Positions 1-6,331 of a stretch of 18,557 nucleotides of DNA are shown in pieces. Every line of letters starts with the position of its first letter. Position 1 is the stretch's first letter. The DNA comes from an uncultured Oscillibacter sp. (lineage in GTDB: Bacteria; Bacillota; Clostridia; Oscillospirales; Oscillospiraceae). Under the pieces are notes generated by a model that saw nothing but the letters and a program-made list of their open reading frames with translations, had not been told where the DNA came from and did no database searches. The stretch covers positions 56,226 through 74,782 of the forward strand of contig CAJTSM010000005.1 in the NCBI GenBank assembly GCA_910578935.1, read 5' to 3'. The position numbers and the translations under genes were made by a program.

Positions 1-91
1 TCCAGACGCAGCGGTAGCCCGCCCCCTCCAGGGCGGTCCGGATCAGGTTGGCGATGGGGGCTTCGTCCTCGGCGATGAGAATCTTGTTCAC
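1..91 (-). CDS. Response regulator, receiver domain N-terminus (partial)
   Basis: Only the first 30 codons are inside the window; the gene runs off the left edge. The translation begins MNKILIAEDEAPIANLIRTA, the typical start of a CheY-like receiver domain: beta-1 (KILIA), the acidic pair (ED) that coordinates Mg2+, then helix 1. The phosphorylated Asp and the output domain lie outside, so OmpR-type or another class cannot be decided. The start is taken as GTG at 91-89, because AAAGGAA lies 9 nt upstream; a GTG at 100 is too close to it. It is transcribed divergently from the DUF4397 gene across a 315-bp gap. A partner histidine kinase would be expected to the left, unseen. Confidence 0.85.
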   Translation of the reverse strand, partial: MNKILIAEDEAPIANLIRTALEGAGYRCVW

Positions 92-125
92 GACACGCAC
101 TTCCTTTGCCAGGATATCTAACTTG

Positions 126-284
126 GGCTTTGTTTGGACATTGGCGGAATGCCAACGGTGAGAGATATTTCCGCCAATCAAGGAAAATTTTCGCAGGCGG
201 GCCGCCGCCCGGCAAGAAAATTTGACGTAGGCCGGCGGGAAAAGATCCGCCGTTTGGGTGTTTTGACAGGTTTCAAACAAAGCC
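126..284. promoter_or_regulatory. Same 11-base motif on both strands of the divergent intergenic region
   Basis: CAAACAAAGCC occurs on the plus strand at 274-284, just before the -10 of the rightward promoter. Its exact complement lies at 126-136, so the motif also reads in the sense direction just upstream of the leftward response-regulator gene. In both orientations it is followed by a further CAA or TAA. A shared operator for the divergent genes is an inference; the identity of the two copies is direct. Confidence 0.4.
140..178. repeat. Inverted repeat ATTGGCGGAA / TTCCGCCAAT
   Basis: Ten-base perfect arms at 140-149 and 169-178, separated by 19 bases. They lie between the divergent response-regulator and DUF4397 genes and outside any gene. 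No T-tract follows on either strand, so an operator is more likely than a terminator. The binding protein is unknown. Confidence 0.4.
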
Positions 285-290
285 TAACAT
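263..290 (+). promoter_or_regulatory. Sigma-A type promoter for the DUF4397 gene
   Basis: A perfect -35 TTGACA (263-268), a 16-bp spacer and a -10 TAACAT (285-290, 4 of 6 consensus). The predicted transcription start is about 297, giving a leader of about 110 nt before the start codon at 407. Confidence 0.6.
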
Positions 291-295
291 AGTCT

Positions 296-406
296 GCATC
301 CTCCTTCCATCATTGTTGCATCATGAACCGGCAAAGGGGCGGCGGCATAGACTGTCATAGCCCCATCTGAAAGGAGGATGCCGGAATTTCGATTCCGGCT
401 GCATAT
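296..406 (+). promoter_or_regulatory. Structured mRNA leader with anti-Shine-Dalgarno and start-site hairpin
   Basis: The Shine-Dalgarno AAGGAGG (371-377) is 29 nt from the ATG at 407, too far for normal initiation. Between them lies a perfect 8-bp hairpin, GCCGGAAT-TTCG-ATTCCGGC (380-399). If this 20-nt hairpin is folded, the effective spacing becomes 9 nt. At the predicted 5' end, CATCCTCCTT (297-306) is the exact complement of AAGGAGGATG (371-380), and G296-C381 extends this to 11 bp. Inside the enclosed loop GGGGC (336-340) can pair with GCCCC (360-364). The complementarities are direct; a regulatory switch is inference. Confidence 0.5.
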
Positions 407-1414
407 ATGGAACAGAATATGACGCGGCAATTTTCCTCTCCCACCGCCCGGACCGGCCGGACGGTGGAACCCGTCATCCCCCTGCCCAACGTGGGGGAAG
501 GCGGTCCTGTTTATCCCGGCAACACGGACGGCGGCGTGGCTGTGGAGCCTGTGATTCCCCTGCCGAATCCCGGTGAAGGCGGCCCGGTCTACCCCGGTGA
601 TTCCAACGGAGGCTCTGTGGTGGAACCTGTGATTCCCCTGCCCAACCCCGGTGAGGGCGGCCCGGTTTATCCGGGGAACACCGTTGGCGGCGGTAATCAG
701 GTCTGGACCTGCCCCAGTGGAAACTGCGGTGGGATCATCGTCCTGCCCGGCATCATCGGCGGGGTGTGGCCCGGCGCGGCGAAGGTGCGCTTCCTGAACG
801 CGGGCTACGGCTATCCGGCTTTCCGCATTTTCATCGGAAACCGCCGGTTTGTAAACCTGCTGAATTACGCCTCCGCCACCACCTACGGCCAAGTCAACGC
901 CGGTTATCAGACGGTGACCGTCACCGGAACCGACGGCTATGTCTACATCCAGAAGACCATGCCCTTCCAGTCCAACGGCATTACCACGATTGCCATCATC
1001 AACACGGCCGGAGGCCTGGACCTGATGCAGATCACCGACAGCTGCTGCCCGCCCACAAACGGGTATTCCAGCTTCCGCATTGGGAATCTGGCCTATAACA
1101 GCGGTCCCTTGGACGTGATTATGAGCGACGGCCGGGTGGTCTGGGCGGACCTGCGGTTTAAGGAGGTCCCCGCCTTCAAACGCATTATGCCCGGCACGTA
1201 TCAATTCTTCTACGCCGACACCAATCTGACGCCCATGCCCACCGGCCTGGACATCGAAACCCTGGATTCCGCCTGGCTGGGGGTTTATCCGCCTCACGAG
1301 ACGTTTGGCTCGCTGTATCTGGACGTGACCAGCAACGCCATTTACAGCGTCTACCTCCTCCAGAGCGGAAGCGGCCGGAACAACATCCAGAACCTGATTT
1401 TAATGGACCGGTGA
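407..1414 (+). CDS. DUF4397-domain protein with N-terminal Pro/Gly repeats
   Basis: A 335-residue protein of unknown function. Residues 20-97 hold three 26-residue repeats of the form VEPVIPLPN-x-GEGGPVYPG. A short Cys/Gly linker (TCPSGNCGG, about 107-115) follows. Two beta-rich stretches follow: the first (about 125-205, AKVRFLNAGYG at its start) matches DUF4397 well, and the second (about 217-330, FRIGNLAYNSGPLDV) looks like a diverged copy. DUF4397 domains are usually extracytoplasmic, but no signal peptide or lipobox is visible here, so location is open; a spore or surface role is only a guess. ATG 407 is preferred because of the hairpin-adjusted spacing to AAGGAGG; the in-frame ATG at 419 is an alternative. 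The gene is monocistronic, with its own promoter and terminator. Confidence 0.85.
   Translation: MEQNMTRQFSSPTARTGRTVEPVIPLPNVGEGGPVYPGNTDGGVAVEPVIPLPNPGEGGPVYPGDSNGGSVVEPVIPLPNPGEGGPVYPGNTVGGGNQVWTCPSGNCGGIIVLPGIIGGVWPGAAKVRFLNAGYGYPAFRIFIGNRRFVNLLNYASATTYGQVNAGYQTVTVTGTDGYVYIQKTMPFQSNGITTIAIINTAGGLDLMQITDSCCPPTNGYSSFRIGNLAYNSGPLDVIMSDGRVVWADLRFKEVPAFKRIMPGTYQFFYADTNLTPMPTGLDIETLDSAWLGVYPPHETFGSLYLDVTSNAIYSVYLLQSGSGRNNIQNLILMDR
464..697 (+). repeat. Three tandem 78-bp coding repeats
   Basis: Units at 464-541, 542-619 and 620-697 each encode 26 residues starting VEPVIPLPN. The protein copies are nearly identical, while the DNA differs at many third positions (for example CCCGTC versus CCTGTG). 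The peptide sequence therefore appears to be under selection rather than the result of a very recent duplication. Confidence 0.9.
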
Positions 1415-1439
1415 GCCGCTGAGAAATTGAGAATAAGCG

Positions 1440-1472
1440 CGAAAGGAACCCCTGCGGGTTCCTTTCGTTTTA
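1440..1472 (+). terminator. Rho-independent terminator after the DUF4397 gene
   Basis: A perfect 12-bp stem CGAAAGGAACCC / GGGTTCCTTTCG with a 4-nt loop, followed by TTTTA. It sits between two convergent genes and may also stop mntP transcripts, although the T-run is poorer on that strand. Confidence 0.9.
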
Positions 1473-1485
1473 CGATAAAAACGGT

Positions 1486-2055
1486 TTAAAACGCGAGAAT
1501 TCCCAAGTGCTCCAGAAGAATTTTAAAGCCGATCAGAATCAGAATCACACCTCCCGCCAGTTCCGCCCGGGCTTTGTAGCGCAGGCCGAAGACATTGCCC
1601 GCCTTGAGCCCCGCGGCGGAGAGAAGAAAGGTGGTGACGCCGATTAAGGATACGGCAGCGGCAATGCGGACATCCGGCAAAAGGGCAAAGGTAACCCCCA
1701 CCGCCAGCGCGTCGATGCTGGTGGCCACGGCCAGGAGGAACATGGTGCGGACGGAGAAAGAGGCGTCATGGCACTCCGCGTCTGCGGAGAGGCTCTCTTT
1801 GACCATGTTTCCGCCAATAAAAGCCAGGAGGATAAAGGCGACCCAGTGGTCAAAAGAGACGATGTACTGTTCAAACGTGGAACCGAGTAAGTAGCCGGCG
1901 AAAGGCATCAGGGCTTGAAAGCCCCCAAACCAGGCGCCGGTGAGAAGGTAGTGCCGGGGCCGCAGATGCTGGACGGACAAGCCTTTGCAGACGGAGACGG
2001 CAAAGGCGTCCATGGAAAGGCCCACGGCGATGAGGAGCAGTTCAAAAATATTCAC
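1486..2055 (-). CDS. mntP: MntP-family manganese efflux pump
   Basis: A 189-residue integral membrane protein, the usual MntP length (about 185-190), with six predicted membrane helices arranged as two similar halves. The paired signature segments are visible: SMDAFAVSVCKGL (Asp16) and SIDALAVGVTFAL (Asp115), each with the conserved membrane Asp. The family exports Mn2+ across the cytoplasmic membrane to limit toxicity. The start is taken as GTG at 2055-2053, which follows GGGAGG by 7 nt; a more upstream TTG would overlap that ribosome binding site. It is a single-gene unit, divergent from the AraC gene. mntP is often controlled by a yybP-ykoY Mn2+ riboswitch, but the predicted leader here is only about 25 nt, leaving no room for one. 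Confidence 0.92.
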   Translation of the reverse strand: MNIFELLLIAVGLSMDAFAVSVCKGLSVQHLRPRHYLLTGAWFGGFQALMPFAGYLLGSTFEQYIVSFDHWVAFILLAFIGGNMVKESLSADAECHDASFSVRTMFLLAVATSIDALAVGVTFALLPDVRIAAAVSLIGVTTFLLSAAGLKAGNVFGLRYKARAELAGGVILILIGFKILLEHLGILAF

Positions 2056-2086
2056 GGGGAAACCTCCCAACGCATGTGATTTTTTG

Positions 2087-2116
2087 ATGATACCATATCT
2101 ATATTCCAGCTGTCAA
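2087..2116 (-). promoter_or_regulatory. Promoter of mntP, with surrounding dyad
   Basis: On the minus strand: perfect -35 TTGACA (plus 2116-2111), 18-bp spacer, -10 TATCAT (2092-2087). The -35 is flanked by dyad sequences: ATATTC at 2101-2106 against GAATAT at 2118-2123, and CCATAT at about 2093-2098 against ATATGG at 2120-2125. These could be a repressor site, but they do not match a known MntR box by eye. Confidence 0.6.
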
Positions 2117-2144
2117 CGAATATGGCAGACAGCGGAGGAAAGAC

Positions 2145-2173
2145 TGGACAAAACCGGGACCGGCTGATAAAAT
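2145..2173 (+). promoter_or_regulatory. Promoter of the first AraC-family gene
   Basis: -35 TGGACA (2145-2150, 5/6), 17-bp spacer, -10 TAAAAT (2168-2173, 5/6). It is divergent from the mntP promoter, with about 28 bp between the two -35 elements. Confidence 0.65.
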
Positions 2174-2214
2174 AAAAAAAGTTCCCGTTGTTCCGAGGCG
2201 AGAGGAGGAGGCCG

Positions 2215-3072
2215 GTGGAAGATCATTCTTTTTCCGTTTTTCCCAATGAGAACTTTTTGGACCTGCGGCTTTATCAGTACGGCTGGGAGCAGTGCGCGCC
2301 CCTGCACTCTTTTGGCCCGTATATCCGAAACCATTATCTGTTTCATTATGTGATCTCCGGCCGGGGGCATTTGGACGCCACGGATCAAGACGGCGTGCGG
2401 CGGGATTATGACCTGGAATCGGATCAGGGATTTTTGATCTGCCCCGGCCAGGTTAGCACCTACGCAGCAGATCGGGAGCAGCCCTGGAAGTACGTCTGGC
2501 TGGAGTTCGACGGACTACGGGCGGAGGAATACCTGGAGAGCGCCGGGCTGGGCCCGCGGCAATCCCTTTACCGCCCCCAGAGCCCCGCCCAAGGACAGAC
2601 GGTGCGGGATCTCATGCTCTATATCGCGGAGCATTCCGATGCCTCCAGCCTCCATTTGATGGGACACTTGTTTTTGTTTCTGGACGCTCTGATCGAAACT
2701 TCCTCTACCCGCCGGCCTCTCCGTGGCGGGCTGCTTAAGGACTTTTATATTCAAGAGGCCATTACCTACATGGAAAAAAACTATCACCGGGAGCTCAGCG
2801 TGGAGGAATTGGCGGACGTATGCAAGTTGAACCGGAGCTATTTCAGCAAGCTTTTTAAAGAGAGCATGGGCTGCCCGCCCCAGGAGTTTTTGATCCGCTT
2901 ACGGATGGCCAAGGCCGCCGACATGATGAAGGGGACCCGGCAGCCCATCGGCATTATCGCCGCCAAGTGCGGCTATCCAAACCAGCTCCACTTTTCCCGG
3001 GCCTTTCGAAAACGATACGGCGTGTCTCCCAGGGAATGGAGAAACCAAAACCAGATACGGCTGAAAAAGTGA
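2215..3072 (+). CDS. AraC-family regulator, probable activator of alpha-galactoside genes
   Basis: A 285-residue protein with the classic two-part layout. The N-terminal cupin-like sugar-sensing domain (about 30-120) contains the HYLFHYVISGRG strand typical of MsmR/RafR/AraC_binding proteins. The C-terminal DNA-binding domain (about 180-285) has two helix-turn-helix units, LSVEELADVCKLNRSYFSKL and IGIIAAKCGYPNQLHFSRAF, and ends with the AraC-type GVSPREWR. The start is GTG 2215, just after AGAGGAGGAG; the upstream in-frame TTG at 2188 would overlap that ribosome binding site. It converges on the alpha-galactosidase gene, which suggests it senses a galactoside and acts there or on the transporter promoter. 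The target is inferred from position only. Confidence 0.9.
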   Translation: MEDHSFSVFPNENFLDLRLYQYGWEQCAPLHSFGPYIRNHYLFHYVISGRGHLDATDQDGVRRDYDLESDQGFLICPGQVSTYAADREQPWKYVWLEFDGLRAEEYLESAGLGPRQSLYRPQSPAQGQTVRDLMLYIAEHSDASSLHLMGHLFLFLDALIETSSTRRPLRGGLLKDFYIQEAITYMEKNYHRELSVEELADVCKLNRSYFSKLFKESMGCPPQEFLIRLRMAKAADMMKGTRQPIGIIAAKCGYPNQLHFSRAFRKRYGVSPREWRNQNQIRLKK

Positions 3073-3095
3073 CCGCGGAAGCGGTCACTTTTTCA
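3062..3095. terminator. Bidirectional terminator between araC and alpha-galactosidase
   Basis: A perfect 15-bp stem, TGAAAAAGTGACCGC / GCGGTCACTTTTTCA, with loop GGAA. The A-run on one arm and T-run on the other make it functional on both strands. The TGA stop of the AraC gene (3070-3072) lies inside the stem. Confidence 0.93.
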
Positions 3096-3104
3096 ACGCC
3101 CAGT

Positions 3105-5279
3105 TCAAATCGCGGACAGGTAATATTGGAAAGACTGATAATCGTCCCAAGCCATGGGCAGGGGCCAGCCCGCCTCCATCAGCATGTCGCCGGGATAGCT
3201 GCCTTCGCCGTTGACCTGGTAGCGCAGGGCCGGGTCCAGGCCCTTCAGCTTCAGGTCCAGGAAGGGCGGGGCGCCGTGGGCCGTACCGTAGACCACGGAA
3301 ACCAGGGCTTCCCGCTTGTCGGGGGAAACCTGTTCCCAGGCGGTGTAGGGCCCGTTTTGGAAGGGATCGCTGAGGCGGTAGTAATCGCCCTGATGAATGA
3401 GGCCGCGGTGCTCCGTGAAGAAGGCGGTCTGGCGGCGGATGATCTCCTGTTCCTCTCCGGTGGCCCAGCTCAGATCCATTTCATAACCAAAGGTGCCGTT
3501 CATGGCCACTACCCCACGGGTTTCGATGGAAACGGACCGGCCTGTCTGGGCATTGGGCACAGCGGAAACATGAGCGCCCATGGTGCTCACAGGGTAGCAG
3601 AAAGAGGTTCCGTATTGAATGTGGAGCCGGTCAATGGCGTCGGTGTTGTCGCTGCACCAGATTTGGGGAGTGTAGTACAGCATTCCGGCATCAAAGCGCC
3701 CGCCGCCGCCGCTGCATCCTTCGATGAGGATGCCGGGGAAATCCCGGCGCATCTGCTCCAGCATGTCGTACACACCCAGAACATAGCGGTGGTATACCTC
3801 TCCCTGGCGCTCCGGCGGGAGGGCGGCGGACCAAACGGTGGCCAGACTGCGGTTCATATCCCACTTGACATAAGAGATCTCGGCGCTGGAGAGCGTCCGC
3901 TTCAACGCGCCGTAGACAGAGTCCCGAACGTCCTTCCGGGAGAAATCCAGCACCAGCTGCTGCCGGCCCCGGACCTTGGGACGGCCGGGAATCTGGAAAG
4001 CCCAGTCCGGGTGGTCCCGGTAGAGCCGGCTGTCCTCATTGACCATCTCCGGCTCAATCCAGATGCCAAAGTCCATGCCCAGGGCCTTGATCCTGGGGAC
4101 CAAGGCTTCCAGGCCGCCGGGAAGCTTGCGTTCATTGACGGTCCAGTCGCCCAGACCCGCCTCATCGGTGTCCCGGGCGCCGAACCAGCCGTCGTCCATG
4201 ACAAACAGCCCAATACCCATGGGCGCGGCGCTTTCCGCGATCTGCATCAGGCGCTCCGCGTCAAAGGAGAACTCGGTGGCCTCCCAGTTGTTGATGAGCA
4301 CGGGCCGGGGCCGCCCCGCCCAGGGGTCCCGGATCAGCCGCTCCCGGATGGCCCGGTGGAAGCGGTGGCTCAGCGTGGTGAAACCGTCCTTGGAACAGCA
4401 CAGCGCCGCCTCCGGGGCGGTAAAGCTCTCGCCGGGGGCCAGGGGCCAGCAGAAGTGGCAGGGATGGATGCCCATAACCAGACGGGTGTCGTCAAACTGA
4501 GCCCGTTCCACCGCCGCTTCGAAATTGCCGCTGTAAAGCAGCGCAGCTCCGTAGCAGAGGCCGTGATCCTCTCCCGCGTCGTGGTCGCAGAGAATGACAA
4601 AGGGGTTGTGCTGATGGCTGGAAGTTCCCCGGACGCTGCCTGCGCTCCGGATGCCGGGAACCAGGGGAGCCCGGTTGGGGCAGCGCTCCAGCACGTGCTT
4701 GCCGTCGAAGGTAATAAGGTCCAGGTTTCCCCGCCGGAAGTCCAGGCAGAGGGAGGCGGCCCGGCGCACCTTGACAGGATTTTCGCCCCGGTTGACCAGC
4801 CGGACGGCCCGGGTGATGATATCGTAATCCTCCAGCACACCGTAGTACAGTTCCACATCCACTCCGGCGGCGGCATCCTCCAGGACTATGACCAGGGTTT
4901 CGCCCTCCGGCCCCTGGAAGGCGGGGAGTCCCTCCAGGGCGTACTTGCACTTTTCCACCCGGAAGTCCCGGTAGCGCAGGTCGGCGCTGCGGCTTCCATT
5001 GGGCAGTTCCAGCTCCAGGGAGGGGAGGCGGTAATCGCCCATGCCGCAGGTGGAATATTCCTGGGGCATGACATCCAGGGAGAACAGGCGGTTTTCGCCC
5101 GCTTCCTCAGGGTTGGGGGCAAAGCTGCGGTCGGTGTACCGGATGAGATAGGAGAGGTCGCCGCCGCTGACCCGGGGGCCGTAGTATGTGTGGAGCAGGA
5201 CGCCGTAATCTCCGGCTTTCATCTGATAGGTGGTATTCTTCGTGTGCAGGGTGAAAAGACCCTTCTCGCAAAGTATCAT
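3105..5279 (-). CDS. GH36 alpha-galactosidase
   Basis: A 724-residue cytosolic enzyme (no signal peptide), the usual length for GH36 clan-D alpha-galactosidases of the AgaA/RafA/MelA type. It releases terminal alpha-1,6-galactose from melibiose, raffinose or stachyose. Domains in order: N-terminal beta-sandwich (about 1-310), TIM barrel (about 315-640) and C-terminal beta domain. Active-site signatures are intact: VMDDGWFG (about 360-367), YVKWDMNR with the nucleophile Asp at about 474, CSGGGGRFD (about 522-530) and WCSDNTD at about 541-547 with the acid/base Asp. The start is ATG 5279, preceded by GAGGA at 8 nt and giving the family-typical MILCEKGLFTLHTKNTTYQM; the upstream ATG at 5351 would include the -35 region. 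It lies directly downstream of the importer genes but has its own promoter. Confidence 0.96.
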   Translation of the reverse strand: MILCEKGLFTLHTKNTTYQMKAGDYGVLLHTYYGPRVSGGDLSYLIRYTDRSFAPNPEEAGENRLFSLDVMPQEYSTCGMGDYRLPSLELELPNGSRSADLRYRDFRVEKCKYALEGLPAFQGPEGETLVIVLEDAAAGVDVELYYGVLEDYDIITRAVRLVNRGENPVKVRRAASLCLDFRRGNLDLITFDGKHVLERCPNRAPLVPGIRSAGSVRGTSSHQHNPFVILCDHDAGEDHGLCYGAALLYSGNFEAAVERAQFDDTRLVMGIHPCHFCWPLAPGESFTAPEAALCCSKDGFTTLSHRFHRAIRERLIRDPWAGRPRPVLINNWEATEFSFDAERLMQIAESAAPMGIGLFVMDDGWFGARDTDEAGLGDWTVNERKLPGGLEALVPRIKALGMDFGIWIEPEMVNEDSRLYRDHPDWAFQIPGRPKVRGRQQLVLDFSRKDVRDSVYGALKRTLSSAEISYVKWDMNRSLATVWSAALPPERQGEVYHRYVLGVYDMLEQMRRDFPGILIEGCSGGGGRFDAGMLYYTPQIWCSDNTDAIDRLHIQYGTSFCYPVSTMGAHVSAVPNAQTGRSVSIETRGVVAMNGTFGYEMDLSWATGEEQEIIRRQTAFFTEHRGLIHQGDYYRLSDPFQNGPYTAWEQVSPDKREALVSVVYGTAHGAPPFLDLKLKGLDPALRYQVNGEGSYPGDMLMEAGWPLPMAWDDYQSFQYYLSAI

Positions 5280-5322
5280 AAGATTTTCCTCACAATGGTC
5301 ATGGGTTTTTAGGACTGCGGCA

Positions 5323-5351
5323 ATTGTAAGCGGTTTTCGCCTGAGATGCAA
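5323..5351 (-). promoter_or_regulatory. Probable promoter of the alpha-galactosidase gene
   Basis: Minus strand: -10 TACAAT (plus 5328-5323, 5/6 consensus), 17-bp spacer, and a poor -35 TTGCAT (5351-5346). A good -10 with a weak -35 is typical of an activator-dependent promoter, consistent with the neighbouring AraC genes. The leader would be about 37 nt. Confidence 0.5.
5324..5338. promoter_or_regulatory. Cre-like catabolite repression site over the alpha-galactosidase -10
   Basis: TTGTAAGCGGTTTTC fits 13 of 15 positions of the Firmicute CcpA cre consensus WTGNAANCGNWNNCW, including the TGNAANCG core. It overlaps the -10 element, a position where CcpA binding would block transcription. A chance match is possible. 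Confidence 0.4.
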
Positions 5352-5406
5352 GGGCGGAAAGTTGACAAATTTTTAGCCCCGCCGGCCCGGGAAGTTGTTG
5401 GAAAGT

Positions 5407-5443
5407 ACAGCCCCGGCGGGGCGGATCGCCGGGCCGGGGCTGT
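5407..5443 (-). terminator. GC-rich hairpin after the permease gene
   Basis: 11-bp arms ACAGCCCCGGC (5407-5417) and GCCGGGGCTGT (5433-5443), with an inner GGCG/CGCC stem. On the minus strand only a short ACTTTCC follows, so it is a weak intrinsic terminator at best. It may reduce rather than stop read-through from the importer operon into the alpha-galactosidase gene. Confidence 0.5.
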
Positions 5444-5476
5444 GTGGAAGAAAGGTGGATGAGAATTGAGCGGGGA

Positions 5477-6319
5477 TTACTTTCCGCCGGTGGAAGCAAT
5501 GCCTTCGATAAACTGGCGCTGGAAGATCAGGTACAAAATCACCATGGGCAGCATGGCCAGCAGGGAGCCCGCCATCAGCACCGGGAAGTTGGTGGTGAAC
5601 TGGCCCCGGAGGGTCGCCAGACCGGAGGACAGGGTCATCATCTCCAGATCGGAGTTTACCACCAGGGGCCACATCAGGTCGCTGTAGGCAAACACGGCGG
5701 TGAAGATGGTCAGGGCCGCCACGGAGGTGCCCGTCAGGGGAAACATGACCTTGGTGAAGGTCTGCCACTGGTTGCAGCCGTCCAAATAGGCGGCCTCGCC
5801 GATCTCATTGGGAATGCCCATATAAGTCTGGCGGAGGAAAAACACGCCGAAGGCGCTGACAATGCCGGGGAAGACCAGAGCGAAGATCGTGTTGGCAAGG
5901 CCCATGTGGGCCACCATCTGGTACTGGGGAATGATGAAGATCTGGCTGGGCAGGGACATCTGGACCAGCACGATGCCGAAGAGGAGATTCTTGCCCTTAA
6001 AGTTCAACTTGGCGAAGGCGTAGCCCGCCATGGAGCTGAACACAATGGCGCACAGCACCCGGAAGAGGATCATCAGCGCTGTGTTCCAATAGAGGTTCAG
6101 GAAGGGCAGACTGGCCATTGCGTCCTTGAAGTTGTCCAGGATCAATTCCTTGGGGAAGATCGTGGGCGGGATCGCCAGGCTCTCGGGGATGGTCTTGGAG
6201 CTGGTGAGGATCATCCACACGAAGGGGAAGATCATGATGATGGAGCCCAGGATCAAGGCCAGGTAGGTGAGGAACGTGGTCATCTTGCGGGACCGTTCCA
6301 GGGAAGCGGTGGTTTTCAT
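5477..6319 (-). CDS. Sugar ABC importer permease, MalG/MsmG type
   Basis: A 280-residue inner-membrane permease with about six helices, the normal length for the second permease of CUT1 carbohydrate importers. The EAA loop that docks the ATPase is visible as EAAYLDG (175-181), followed by the family Gly and Pro (FPLTG). The C-terminus ends QRQFIEGIASTGGK, close to the FVxGxxxGAVKG-like tail of this family. Start ATG 6319 follows AAGGAGGGG by 5 nt. It lies 12 nt after the partner permease, so they are co-translated. The substrate is inferred from the adjacent alpha-galactosidase. Confidence 0.95.
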   Translation of the reverse strand: MKTTASLERSRKMTTFLTYLALILGSIIMIFPFVWMILTSSKTIPESLAIPPTIFPKELILDNFKDAMASLPFLNLYWNTALMILFRVLCAIVFSSMAGYAFAKLNFKGKNLLFGIVLVQMSLPSQIFIIPQYQMVAHMGLANTIFALVFPGIVSAFGVFFLRQTYMGIPNEIGEAAYLDGCNQWQTFTKVMFPLTGTSVAALTIFTAVFAYSDLMWPLVVNSDLEMMTLSSGLATLRGQFTTNFPVLMAGSLLAMLPMVILYLIFQRQFIEGIASTGGK

Positions 6320-6331
6320 GTCGTCCCCTCC

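Noticed and set aside
323..370. 15-codon upstream ORF (ATG 323 to TGA 370) as a leader peptide
   Set aside because: No Shine-Dalgarno precedes it, and no run of regulatory codons is present.
378..422. 14-residue ORF starting at ATG 378 whose TGA overlaps ATG 419
   Set aside because: The ATG directly touches AGGAGG (zero spacing), which does not support initiation; the hairpin model explains the distance better. It remains a minor alternative.
464..697. Three tandem repeats as a possible CRISPR or intergenic repeat array
   Set aside because: The units are 78 bp with no spacers, keep frame, and differ mostly at silent positions; they are coding repeats.
2056..2110. yybP-ykoY manganese riboswitch upstream of mntP
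   Set aside because: The promoter places the start about 25 nt before the gene, and none of the conserved riboswitch sequence is visible.
2967..5312. Long plus-strand open frame of 781 codons
   Set aside because: It is antisense to the alpha-galactosidase, which has intact active-site motifs; long antisense frames are common in GC-rich genes. Its composition is unlike any real family.
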